Shown here: positions 17,093 to 30,047 of the stretch, piece after piece
Layout: each line of letters starts with the position of its first letter
Numbering within the stretch: position 1 is the stretch's first letter
The notes under the pieces: generated by a model
Told to the model about the DNA's origin: nothing
The model's input: only the letters and a program-made list of their open reading frames with translations
Database searches by the model: none
Made by a program: the position numbers and the translations under genes
Source of the DNA: Ancylobacter sp. IITR112
Lineage (GTDB): Bacteria; Pseudomonadota; Alphaproteobacteria; Rhizobiales; Xanthobacteraceae
NCBI RefSeq assembly: GCF_041415945.1
Contig: NZ_JBGCUS010000001.1
Coordinates: forward strand, 3,348,001 to 3,412,000
Length of the DNA stretch: 64,000 nucleotides
Direction: 5' to 3'

Positions 17093-17971
17093 TCAGCGGC
17101 TGGCGCTGAGCGTCTGGGCGCGGGTCGCCACCTCGGCGATCGCTTCGCGCAGCCCCCCCTCCGCCGAGAGGCCGAAATTGTAATGGCTCATCGAGAACGG
17201 GCCGACCTTGCCGGGGTGCGCCGAGCGGAAACCAACATAGAGACCGAGGAACACCCCTTCCGGAGACAGCATCGCCGCGCCGGAAACCCCACCCTCGGCA
17301 TCGCAGTCGATCGCCACCTCGCGCAGGCCGCCGCTGGCGGTCGCCGTCACCTTGCGGGCCTGGCAGTTCTGCAGCGAGTAGCTCTCCACCCCGCCGCTGC
17401 GGGCCGCCGCCGCAAGCACGATGTTGCCCGGCACCTGCATCGTGCCTGGCATATAGGGCCTAACCCCCTTGGCCGGCGCCACAAGCGGGACCACCGCCCA
17501 GTCCTTCACCGCCGGCTGGGTATAAGGCTGGCGCGCCCCGCACACCACCTTGTCAACATCGACCGGAATCGTCTGCCGGCGTCCCCCCGCGTTGATCTCG
17601 AAGGTGCAGGCGGCGCCGCGGCCGCGGGGCTCGCCGCCGGGAGCGAAAAGCACATGGGCGGCAGTGACCAGCACGTTATTGGCGCCGACGAGTTGACCGG
17701 TCCCCACCGCCGAGCCGCAGCGCACCAGCCCCGTCGCACCGAAGCGCGAGGCCATCGCTGCCGGCGTCAGGCCGAAGCTCCGGGCATAGTCGTCGCGGGA
17801 GAGGCGATCATCGCGGTCGATGATGATGGCGGAGGACGGCAGGCTGGCAGAAGTGGCGCTCTTGCTTTCGATCGGCCCCGCGGCTGCAGGGCTGCCCACG
17901 CCCCAGCATATCAGGGCGAGGAACAGGGCCGCCGTCGCCTTCGCGCCATTGCTCATCGCTCGCCGCTGCAT
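17093..17971 (-). CDS. Secreted trypsin-like serine protease
   Basis: 292 residues from ATG 17971 (GAGAG site upstream; a longer frame to 18031 lacks support). Signal peptide KATAALFLALICWGVGSPAAAG. The catalytic triad of the S1 fold is visible in order: His in LVTAAHVLF, Asp in KDWAVVPL and Ser in DAEGGVSGAAML. Cysteine pairs suggest disulfide bonds in the periplasm or outside the cell. No PDZ domain, so it is not DegP-like. The substrate cannot be inferred from neighbours. Confidence 0.86.
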   Translation of the reverse strand: MQRRAMSNGAKATAALFLALICWGVGSPAAAGPIESKSATSASLPSSAIIIDRDDRLSRDDYARSFGLTPAAMASRFGATGLVRCGSAVGTGQLVGANNVLVTAAHVLFAPGGEPRGRGAACTFEINAGGRRQTIPVDVDKVVCGARQPYTQPAVKDWAVVPLVAPAKGVRPYMPGTMQVPGNIVLAAAARSGGVESYSLQNCQARKVTATASGGLREVAIDCDAEGGVSGAAMLSPEGVFLGLYVGFRSAHPGKVGPFSMSHYNFGLSAEGGLREAIAEVATRAQTLSASR

Positions 17972-18203
17972 CACGCTCTCGCCTGCGTTCACATGCTTGC
18001 GAGTGTGACGGCGGGAGAGGGACCGCGTCAAGGCACGGAGGTGTTAATGCTGTGACGACGTGTTCGGTTCCCGCAGATCAGCCATGCGCGTGACGCGCAA
18101 GGCGGCGGCTGCGCACCGTTCCTTCCCATCTTGCCGCGGCGTAGCGCTTGCCGCAACGGCGCGGGAACGCTAAGCGTGCGCTGCAATATCGCGGGGTGCC
18201 CCT

Positions 18204-19424
18204 ATGGCTGAAACGGTGGCGGCGGAAGCAGGCGGGTCCGTGCTCGCCGCGCGATATGTCGCCCGCATGGCGGCCGGCGACATCTCACCCGATGCCGGGC
18301 AGGCGCGGGTGGTCGGCGCGCTGGCCGCGCTGGAACAGCGCATCGCCTCCCGCCGGCTCGCCCGCAAATCCTCTGCCCTCGGCTGGCTGTTCGCTCGCCG
18401 CGAGGACAGCATTCCGCGCGTGCGCGGGCTCTACATTCATGGCGCTGTCGGTCGCGGCAAAACCATGCTGGTCGACCTGTTCTACGAGAGCGTGGCTGTG
18501 CGCAAGCGCAAGCGCCGGGCGCATTTCCACGAATTCATGGCCGATGTGCATGCCCGCATCTTTCAGGTGCGGACCGACATGAAGGCGGGCCGCATCAAGG
18601 ATGGCGACCAAATCGCCATCGTCGCCGCCGCGCTTTACGAAGAAGCGTGGCTGCTCTGCTTCGATGAGTTCCACGTCACCGACATTGCCGACGCGATGAT
18701 CCTCGGCCGTCTGTTCGAGAAGCTGTTCGACCTCGGCGTGGTGATCGTCGCCACCTCCAACGTCGCCCCCCAGGATCTCTATGAGGGCGGGCTCAACCGC
18801 GCCCTGTTCCTGCCCTTCATCGCCATGATCGAAGAACATATGGAAGTGGTGCGCATCGAATCGCCCACCGACTACCGCATGGAAAAGCTCGGCGGCGTCC
18901 GCACCTGGTATGTCCCTGCCGCGCACGAGACCATGGCCGATGTCGACCGCGAGATGGACAAGGTCTGGCACCGTGTCGCCGGGGTCGATGGCGGCGCCCC
19001 CGCCAGCCTTGCCTCCGGCGGGCGCATCCTCACAGTGCCGCGTGCCGGCGGCGGCGCGGCGCGCTTCTCCTTCGAACAACTATGCGGCGTGCCGCTTGGC
19101 GCGTCGGACTATCTGCGGCTGGCGCGCAGCTATCACACCATCCTCGTCGACCATATTCCGACGCTCGACCAGGACCGGCGCAACGAGGCCAAGCGCTTCA
19201 TCACGCTGATCGACGAATTCTACGAGAAAGGCGTCAAGGTCGTCGCCTCCGCCGAGGCCGAGCCGGAACAGCTCTATCTCGGCACCGAGGGTGCCGAAGC
19301 CTTCGAATGGGCCCGCACCGTCTCGCGTCTGCATGAAATGCGCTCGGAGGACTATATCGCCCGCCCGCACGGCCGGGGCGACTCGCAGGCCAGCGGCAAC
19401 ACCACCGGCCTGGTCGAAACCTGA
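18204..19424 (+). CDS. zapE: Cell division ATPase ZapE (AFG1 family)
   Basis: 406 residues. AFG1/ZapE-type AAA ATPase: Walker A GAVGRGKTML at about residue 80 in the context GLYIHGAVGRGKT, Walker B LLCFDEFHVTDIADAMIL, sensor motif VATSNVAPQDLYEGGLNR. ZapE binds the Z-ring and promotes constriction under stress or low oxygen; eukaryotic AFG1 aids turnover of mitochondrial complexes. In alphaproteobacteria zapE commonly lies just upstream of mdh and the TCA genes, as here (DUF1003 and then mdh follow). Confidence 0.92.
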   Translation: MAETVAAEAGGSVLAARYVARMAAGDISPDAGQARVVGALAALEQRIASRRLARKSSALGWLFARREDSIPRVRGLYIHGAVGRGKTMLVDLFYESVAVRKRKRRAHFHEFMADVHARIFQVRTDMKAGRIKDGDQIAIVAAALYEEAWLLCFDEFHVTDIADAMILGRLFEKLFDLGVVIVATSNVAPQDLYEGGLNRALFLPFIAMIEEHMEVVRIESPTDYRMEKLGGVRTWYVPAAHETMADVDREMDKVWHRVAGVDGGAPASLASGGRILTVPRAGGGAARFSFEQLCGVPLGASDYLRLARSYHTILVDHIPTLDQDRRNEAKRFITLIDEFYEKGVKVVASAEAEPEQLYLGTEGAEAFEWARTVSRLHEMRSEDYIARPHGRGDSQASGNTTGLVET

Positions 19425-19488
19425 TGCGCGATGGAAAGCTGCTCATGACAGCGCTTCCGAACCCCACCCCTGACCACGGACGCTCCCG

Positions 19489-21353
<1,865 letters not shown>

Positions 21354-21676
21354 GATTTTGCCGCGACCTCCGGCGAGGCGAACCGCCTCGTCGCGAGGAC
21401 GTGAACGGCCCACGGGCCGTTTCCGGGCGGCGGGAAGCTCCCGCCGCTGGCGCACCAAGCGCCGGTGCCGTTATTGCTTGTGACTGATGGTAAGCGTTTT
21501 CGCATTCCCGTGCCGCATTCCTGCGGCATTCCCGAGGTGAATACGACGCCTATATAGAGCCTACCGACTTTCGCCCCGCCCCGCAGGGCGCCGCAGTCCG
21601 CCCGGGGCACCCCCGCAGGCGATCTACGGCACGAAAGTACTGCCACCGGACCCGAACGGTCCCCCAGGAGCCGACG
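21354..21676 (+). other. Structured non-coding gap between mdh and sucA
   Basis: 323 bases with no credible gene. Three hairpins stand out: AACGGCC around GGCCGTT (21404-21421), CGGCGGGA/TCCCGCCG with loop AGC (21428-21446) and TGCCGCA-TTCC-TGCGGCA (21511-21528). None is followed by a U-run. A TATATA at about 21551 could be a -10, but no good -35 lies 17 bases before it. The first hairpins may end or protect the mdh message, and the rest is probably the sucA promoter and leader. Confidence 0.5.
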
Positions 21677-24658
<2,982 letters not shown>

Positions 24659-24735
24659 GCCGACCCACGACCCGCATTCGCAAGACCCGAGGGAGTGCCG
24701 GCCCCGCAGCCGGCAAACGGTGAGGAAGAACGAGC

Positions 24736-25980
24736 ATGGCCACCGAGATCCGCGTTCCGACGCTGGGCGAATCGGTCACCGAGGCAACGATCGGCAAGTG
24801 GTTCAAGAAGGCCGGTGACGCCGTCGCCGCCGACGAGCCGATCGTCGAACTGGAGACCGACAAGGTCACGATCGAGGTTCCCGCGCCCTCGGCCGGCGTA
24901 CTCTCGGAGATCATCGCCAAGGACGGCGAGACGGTCGGCGTCGGCGCGCTGCTCGGCTCCATCGGCGAGGGCTCGGGCGCGGCCAAGTCGGCTCCCGCCG
25001 CGGCGCCCGTCAGGGCCGAAGCTCCCAAGGCCGAGGCGCCGAAGGTGGAAGCGCCCAAGGCTGAAGCTGCGGCGCCGGCTGCCGCGCCGGCCGGCTCCAA
25101 CGGCCCGGCCGTCGCCAAGCTGGCCGCGGAGAGCGGGCTGAACCCGGCCATGCTCGCCGGCACCGGCAAGGATGCGCGCGTGACCAAGGGCGACATGCTC
25201 GCGGCTCTGGCCGCTGCGCCGGCGCCCGCCGCCGCCCGCGCCCCGGCCGCGCCCCGCGCGCCTTCCTCGCCCGACGACGCCGCGCGCGAAGAGCGCGTGA
25301 AGATGACGAAGCTGCGCCAGACCATCGCCCGCCGTCTCAAGGACGCGCAGGACACGGCGGCGATGCTGACCACCTTCAACGATGTCGACATGTCGGCAGT
25401 GATGAATCTGCGCGCCCAGTACAAGGACGTGTTCGAGAAGAAGCACGGCGTGAAGCTGGGCTTCATGGGCTTCTTCACCAAGGCGGTGATCCAGGCGCTG
25501 AAGGACGTGCCCGAGGTCAATGCCGAGATCGACGGCACCGATCTGGTCTACAAGAATTACTACCACATCGGCATCGCCGTCGGCACCGACAAGGGCCTGG
25601 TGGTTCCCGTGGTGCGCGACGCCGACCAGCTGTCCATCGCCGAGATCGAAAAGACCATCGCCGGCCTCGGCCGCAAGGCGCGCGACGGCAAGCTCGGCAT
25701 TGAGGACATGCAGGGCGGTACCTTCACCATCACCAATGGCGGCATCTACGGCTCGCTGATGTCGACCCCGATCCTCAACGCGCCGCAGTCGGGCATTCTC
25801 GGCATGCACCGCATCGAGGAGCGCCCCGTGGTGGTTAAGGGCCAGATTGTCGCCCGCCCAATGATGTATCTGGCACTGAGCTACGACCACCGCATCGTCG
25901 ACGGCAAGGGCGCTGTGACCTTCCTCGTCCGCGTCAAGGAAGCGCTGGAAGACCCGACCCGCCTCGTGCTGGATCTGTGA
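24736..25980 (+). CDS. sucB: Dihydrolipoyl succinyltransferase, E2 of 2-oxoglutarate dehydrogenase
   Basis: 414 residues. N-terminal lipoyl domain with the modified lysine in [14 protein letters not shown], an Ala/Pro/Lys/Glu linker made of imperfect EAPK repeats (residues about 90-120), an E1/E3-binding domain ([31 protein letters not shown] in pieces), a second flexible linker, then the catalytic domain ending in [17 protein letters not shown], whose His and Asp are catalytic. Forms the 24-mer core of the complex. A CGGTGAGGAA-type ribosome site precedes ATG 24736; 77 bases after sucA. Confidence 0.96.
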   Translation: MATEIRVPTLGESVTEATIGKWFKKAGDAVAADEPIVELETDKVTIEVPAPSAGVLSEIIAKDGETVGVGALLGSIGEGSGAAKSAPAAAPVRAEAPKAEAPKVEAPKAEAAAPAAAPAGSNGPAVAKLAAESGLNPAMLAGTGKDARVTKGDMLAALAAAPAPAAARAPAAPRAPSSPDDAAREERVKMTKLRQTIARRLKDAQDTAAMLTTFNDVDMSAVMNLRAQYKDVFEKKHGVKLGFMGFFTKAVIQALKDVPEVNAEIDGTDLVYKNYYHIGIAVGTDKGLVVPVVRDADQLSIAEIEKTIAGLGRKARDGKLGIEDMQGGTFTITNGGIYGSLMSTPILNAPQSGILGMHRIEERPVVVKGQIVARPMMYLALSYDHRIVDGKGAVTFLVRVKEALEDPTRLVLDL

Positions 25981-26024
25981 TCGCAGCGCGTGGTTGAACC
26001 GGGCGTGGCCCGGCGGAGGATGCA

Positions 26025-26666
26025 ATGACCTATCTCAGCGAATTCGCGGCGCTGATGGCCGTGTTCGCGGTGGTAATCGTGGCGCCGGGGGCGGATTTCG
26101 CCCTCGTCGTCCGCCAAAGCGTAGTGCATGGCCGGCGCGCCGCGCTGATCACCAGCTTTGGCATTGGCGCGTCACTGCTGTTCCACATCAGCTACACCCT
26201 GCTGGGCATCGGCCTGATCGTCTCGCAGTCACTCGCGCTGTTCGCACTCATTAAATGGCTGGGCGTCGCCTATCTGCTCTATCTTGGGGTGAAGTCGTTC
26301 TTCGACAAGCCGCTCGACATCGACGAGGGCGAGCTGGCGGCGGGCGCTAGGTCGGGCCGGCCGCTCTCGCTGGGCGCCTGCTTCGGCATGGGCTTCCTCA
26401 CCAATGCCCTCAACCCGAAGCCGGTGCTGTTCTTCCTCTCGCTCTTCACCGCTCTGGTGAGCCATGAGACGCCGGCGGCCGTGTCGTTTCTCTATGGAAT
26501 CGGCATGGCAAGCGCGCTGATCGCGTGGTTTGCCGGCGTCACGCTGTTTTTCACCAACCCTTCCGTACGCGCCCGTTTCAAGGCGTGCGGAAGCTGGTTC
26601 AACCGGCTGACCGGCGCGACCTTCGTGCTGCTGGGCCTGCGCCTCGCGGTGCAGAAGGCCAACTGA
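26025..26666 (+). CDS. LysE/RhtB-family amino-acid exporter
   Basis: 213 residues, about six membrane segments. The LysE family signature is at the N-terminus ([22 protein letters not shown], seen as [13 protein letters not shown]) and [18 protein letters not shown] follows; [15 protein letters not shown] is the second conserved motif. Such proteins export amino acids or related small metabolites. The gene lies between sucB (44 bases away) and lpd (40 bases away) on the same strand and so is probably co-expressed with the 2-oxoglutarate dehydrogenase complex. Substrate unknown. Confidence 0.88.
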   Translation: MTYLSEFAALMAVFAVVIVAPGADFALVVRQSVVHGRRAALITSFGIGASLLFHISYTLLGIGLIVSQSLALFALIKWLGVAYLLYLGVKSFFDKPLDIDEGELAAGARSGRPLSLGACFGMGFLTNALNPKPVLFFLSLFTALVSHETPAAVSFLYGIGMASALIAWFAGVTLFFTNPSVRARFKACGSWFNRLTGATFVLLGLRLAVQKAN

Positions 26667-26706
26667 CGCAACTCGCTTTGTCGAGCAAGCCCCCAAGGAA
26701 CCGACC

Positions 26707-28110
26707 ATGTCCTCCTACGACCTGATCGTCATCGGCACCGGCCCCGGCGGCTATGTCTGCGCCATCCGCGCTGCCCAGCTCGGGCTCAAGGTCGCGGTGG
26801 TCGAGAAGCGCGCCACCTTCGGCGGTACGTGCCTCAACATTGGCTGCATCCCCTCCAAGGCGCTGCTGCACGCCTCGCACCGCTTCGAGGAGGCCGGGCA
26901 CCACTTCGCCAAGATGGGCATCAAGGTCGGCACGCCGGAGCTCGACCACCAGGCGCTGCTCGGCTTCAAGGACCAGGCGGTGGAGGGCAATACCAAGGGC
27001 GTCGCCTTCCTGATGAAGAAGAACAAGATCGACACTTTCCACGGCACGGCCAGCATTCCGGCGGCGGGCAAGGTCGAGGTCGCCATGGCGGACGGTTCGC
27101 AGCAGACGCTGGAGACCAAGGCCATCGTCATCGCCACCGGCTCGGATGTGGCCAAGCTGCCGGGCATCGCCATCGACGAGACCCGCATCGTCTCTTCCAC
27201 CGGCGCCATCGCGCTGGAGAAAGTGCCGGGCAAGCTGCTAGTCGTCGGCGCCGGCGTCATCGGGCTGGAACTCGGCAGCGTATGGCGGCGCCTCGGCGCG
27301 CAGGTCACCGTGGTCGAATATCTCGACCGCATTCTGCCCGGCATGGACAATGAGGTCGCCAAGTCGTTCCAGCGCATTCTGGAAAAGCAGGGCGTGGCGT
27401 TCAAGCTCGGCGCCAAGGTCACCGGCGTCGACAGCTCCGGGGACACGCTCAAGGTCGCGATCGCGCCCGCTGCCGGCGGCGAGGAGCAGACCCTGGAAGC
27501 CGATGTGGTGCTCGTCGCCATCGGCCGCGTGCCCTATACGGAAGGCCTGGGGCTGGAAGCGCTCGGCGTCGAGAAGGATGGTCGCGGGCGCGTGGTGACC
27601 GACCATTATTACCGCACCAATGTGCCCGGCATCTTCGCCATTGGCGACGCCATTGCCGGCCCCATGCTGGCGCACAAGGCCGAAGACGAGGGCGTGGCGC
27701 TGGCCGAGCTGCTCGCCGGGCAGGCCGGCCATGTGAATTACGACGTGATCCCGGCGGTGGTGTACACCTTCCCGGAGGTCGCCTCGGTCGGCAAGACCGA
27801 GGAAGAACTGAAGCAGGCCGGCATCGCCTACACCGTCGGCAAGTTCCCCTTCCTCGCCAATGGTCGCGCCAAGGCCAATGACGAGACGGACGGCTTCGTA
27901 AAGATCCTCGCGGACGCCGCCACCGACCGCGTACTCGGCGCGCATATCATCGGCGCGGAAGCCGGCGAACTGATCCATGAATGCGCGGTGCTGATGGAAT
28001 TCGGCGGTTCGTCCGAAGACCTCGCCCGCACCTGCCACGCCCACCCGACCCGCTCGGAAGCGGTGAAGGAAGCGGCGATGGCGGTGGAAAAGCGCGCCAT
28101 TCACATGTGA
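26707..28110 (+). CDS. lpdA: Dihydrolipoyl dehydrogenase (E3)
   Basis: 467 residues. FAD- and NAD-dependent oxidation of dihydrolipoamide, closing the 2-oxoglutarate dehydrogenase cycle. FAD motif [17 protein letters not shown], redox disulfide in [19 protein letters not shown] motif [13 protein letters not shown], second FAD motif [21 protein letters not shown] and the active-site His-Glu pair in [14 protein letters not shown]. Its place after sucB suggests it serves that complex, though E3 may be shared with pyruvate dehydrogenase. Confidence 0.96.
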   Translation: MSSYDLIVIGTGPGGYVCAIRAAQLGLKVAVVEKRATFGGTCLNIGCIPSKALLHASHRFEEAGHHFAKMGIKVGTPELDHQALLGFKDQAVEGNTKGVAFLMKKNKIDTFHGTASIPAAGKVEVAMADGSQQTLETKAIVIATGSDVAKLPGIAIDETRIVSSTGAIALEKVPGKLLVVGAGVIGLELGSVWRRLGAQVTVVEYLDRILPGMDNEVAKSFQRILEKQGVAFKLGAKVTGVDSSGDTLKVAIAPAAGGEEQTLEADVVLVAIGRVPYTEGLGLEALGVEKDGRGRVVTDHYYRTNVPGIFAIGDAIAGPMLAHKAEDEGVALAELLAGQAGHVNYDVIPAVVYTFPEVASVGKTEEELKQAGIAYTVGKFPFLANGRAKANDETDGFVKILADAATDRVLGAHIIGAEAGELIHECAVLMEFGGSSEDLARTCHAHPTRSEAVKEAAMAVEKRAIHM

Positions 28111-28134
28111 GGCGCGCGCCTCACTGCTGGAATC

Positions 28135-28167
28135 ACAAAAATCGGCCCGGAAGTCACCTTCCGGGCC
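28135..28167 (-). terminator. Intrinsic terminator after the small secreted peptide gene
   Basis: A perfect 10-bp stem, GGCCCGGAAG (28144-28153) and CTTCCGGGCC (28158-28167), with a 4-base loop. Read on the minus strand it is followed by ATTTTTGT, a U-run, which places it as the terminator of the 39-residue gene. On the plus strand there is no U-run, though the hairpin could also protect the 3' end of the lpdA message (stop at 28110). Confidence 0.75.
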
Positions 28168-28198
28168 GGTCTGCATCGAGGGGAAGACGGAGGGCCGG

Positions 28199-28318
28199 TC
28201 AGGAACCCTTGACGTCGGTCTGGGCCGCCTTGGCTGCCTGATAGGGGCAGGCGAAAGCGGTTCCAGCAACGGCGGTGGTCAGGGCAAGCGCGCACAGAGC
28301 GGTCACGAGACGCTTCAT
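28199..28318 (-). CDS. Small secreted peptide, 39 residues
   Basis: MKRLVTALCALALTTAVAGTAFA is a textbook Sec signal peptide (two basic residues, Leu/Ala core, cleavage after AFA), leaving a mature peptide of about 16 residues beginning CPYQAAKAAQTD. A GGAGA ribosome site lies 4 bases before ATG 28318, and a strong minus-strand terminator follows the stop, so this is a complete one-gene transcription unit. The Cys straight after the predicted cut also raises the chance of lipid attachment, but no clean lipobox is present. Function unknown. Confidence 0.75.
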   Translation of the reverse strand: MKRLVTALCALALTTAVAGTAFACPYQAAKAAQTDVKGS

Positions 28319-28431
28319 GGAATGTCTCCTCTGATGTCGGGTCCAATGGTCCGAAGTGTCACCCACCTTCCCCAAGGTGAAAAGCCCCGTTCCGGTTTCC
28401 CGACACCATCCTGGGTGATTTAACGGCGGGC

Positions 28432-28866
28432 TCACGCATCCGTGTAGGTCACGGCCTCGATCTTCCAGCCGTCCGGATCGAGCAGGAAGGCGGCGAAATA
28501 GCCTTCGCCATAATGCGGCCGCAGGCCCGGCCCGCCGGCATCGCGTCCACCCGCCGCCAGCCCGGCGGCGTGGAACGCTTCCACAGCGCGACGGGTCGGG
28601 GCCATGAAGCAGAGGTGGAAGCCCGGCGGCGGGGTAATCGCGTCGGCGCGGTGCTGGATCCAGAACGGCGCCGCACCCGGCGTGCCCTCGGGCGAGGGCC
28701 GTTCCCCTTCCGGCCCCCAGCAGGCGGATTCCCCCTCCGGCTCCTCATGCGACGCCACACGCACGAAGCCGAGCGGCGCCAGCACCGCATCATAAAAGGA
28801 GAGGGAGCGCGCATAATCGCTGACCCCGATCGACATATGCTCGATCATCGGCTGAATGGGTGTCAT
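28432..28866 (-). CDS. VOC-family (glyoxalase/bleomycin-resistance fold) protein
   Basis: 144 residues. One vicinal-oxygen-chelate unit of two beta-alpha-beta3 halves: IEHMSIGVSDYARSLSFYDAVLAPLGF with the first metal-ligand His, HLCFMAPTRRAVEAFHAAGLAAGG, then GYFAAFLLDPDGWKIEAVTY with the closing Glu. The last part has the form common in VOC dioxygenase- or lyase-like proteins. Metal and substrate are unknown. Starts 7 bases after the xerC stop on the same strand, so it is probably expressed from the xerC transcript. Confidence 0.85.
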   Translation of the reverse strand: MTPIQPMIEHMSIGVSDYARSLSFYDAVLAPLGFVRVASHEEPEGESACWGPEGERPSPEGTPGAAPFWIQHRADAITPPPGFHLCFMAPTRRAVEAFHAAGLAAGGRDAGGPGLRPHYGEGYFAAFLLDPDGWKIEAVTYTDA

Positions 28867-28873
28867 CGGCCCC

Positions 28874-29866
28874 TCATTTGGTGGTGGCGCGCGGATGCGC
28901 CGCCTTCCACGCCGCCATCAGCGTCTCTGTATCGACGGCGGTATAGATCTGCGTCGTGGAAAGCGAGGCGTGGCCGAGAAGTTCCTGGATCGAGCGCAGA
29001 TCACCGCCCCGCCCCAGCAGATGGGTGGCGAAGGAATGGCGCAGCGCGTGCGGCGTGGCGCTGTCGGGCAGGCCGAGCGCGCCGCGCATGCGCTCCACCG
29101 CCAATTGCACGATGCGCGGCGAAAGCGGCCCGCCCCGAGCGCCGCGAAACAGCGGCGTGGTCGGCTCCAGCTCATACGGGCAGGCGCGCGCATAAGCGTC
29201 GACCGCCTCGATCACCTGCCGCAGCACCGGCACCATGCGGGTCTTGCCGCCTTTGCCATGCACGACGATCTGGTCGCCGCGCCCCGGCTCGGGCATGTCA
29301 CGTCGCATCAAGCCCAGCGCTTCTGAAATTCGCAGTCCCGAACCATAGAGCAGCGCGATCACCGCTGCGTCGCGCGCGAGAATCCACGGCTCGCGGTCAT
29401 CTCCGGCCCGTGTCGCCGGATCGGTCAGCGCCCGGGCATCACGCGGCGCCAGCGGGCGCGGCAGGGTGCGTGGCACACGAGGCCCGCGCACGGCGGCGAG
29501 CGCGCCGACCTTGCCGAGCCCCTCGCGTTCCAGATGCCGGGTGAAAGAGCGCGCGGCGGCCAGGAAGCGCATCTGGGTCCGCGGCTCGATCCCTTCCGCC
29601 CGGCGCGCGGCAATCACCGCCCGCACGTCGCGGGGCTCCAGCGCAGCGAGATCGGCGAGGCTGGGCGCGCGCCCGAACTGACGAGCCAGCAGGCCGAGAA
29701 AGCTTGCGACATCGCGGGCGTAGGCCTCGCGGGTCTTGGGGGAGAGCCGGCGCTCATGGCCGAGGCGCCCGAGCCAGCCTGTCAGCGCCTCCGCAACATC
29801 CGGCGCCGCCCCCGCCAGCAGGGCACGCTCGGCGCGTGCTGCCTTCTGTGCGTCCGTGCTTGCCAT
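28874..29866 (-). CDS. xerC: Tyrosine recombinase XerC
   Basis: 330 residues from ATG 29866 with a GGAGG site. N-terminal SAM-like core-binding domain (LTGWLGRLGHERRLSPKTREAYARD in pieces) and a C-terminal catalytic domain with Arg in GSGLRISEALGL, Lys in GKGGKTRMVP, His-x-x-Arg in HALRHSFATHLL, His in LGHASLSTTQIYT and the nucleophile Tyr in the same motif. Chromosome-dimer resolution at dif with XerD and FtsK. Position beside priA, with no phage or integron genes, argues for XerC rather than a mobile-element integrase. Confidence 0.9.
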   Translation of the reverse strand: MASTDAQKAARAERALLAGAAPDVAEALTGWLGRLGHERRLSPKTREAYARDVASFLGLLARQFGRAPSLADLAALEPRDVRAVIAARRAEGIEPRTQMRFLAAARSFTRHLEREGLGKVGALAAVRGPRVPRTLPRPLAPRDARALTDPATRAGDDREPWILARDAAVIALLYGSGLRISEALGLMRRDMPEPGRGDQIVVHGKGGKTRMVPVLRQVIEAVDAYARACPYELEPTTPLFRGARGGPLSPRIVQLAVERMRGALGLPDSATPHALRHSFATHLLGRGGDLRSIQELLGHASLSTTQIYTAVDTETLMAAWKAAHPRATTK

Positions 29867-29914
29867 GCCGCCCTCCGTACAGGTGGGCATGGTAGCGGAG
29901 TCATTGTTAAAATT

Positions 29915-30006
29915 CGTCATCCCGGAATTGCCACAGGCAACATCCGGGATCGCTGCCAGAATGGAGAGCGATCCCGGCTTTGCGCTGCGCTCCAGCCGGG
30001 ATGACG
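29915..30006. repeat. REP-like nested inverted repeat between xerC and priA
   Basis: Outer arms CGTCATCCCGG (29915-29925) and CCGGGATGACG (29996-30006) are perfect complements; inside them CCGGGATCGCT (29944-29954) pairs with AGCGATCCCGG (29967-29977), and TTGCC-ACA-GGCAA makes a third small hairpin. The whole 92-base element could fold as a branched cruciform. It fills most of the divergent xerC-priA gap and is of a different type from the array at 4744-5943. I saw no second copy in this window. Confidence 0.75.
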
Positions 30007-30047
30007 ATGTGGCGACGCCTGCTGCCGCAATGCGCTAAGAAGACGCC

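Noticed and set aside
28874..29866. An integrative element, because a tyrosine recombinase is present
   Set aside because: The recombinase fits chromosomal XerC next to priA; there is no attachment-site repeat, tRNA or phage gene around it.
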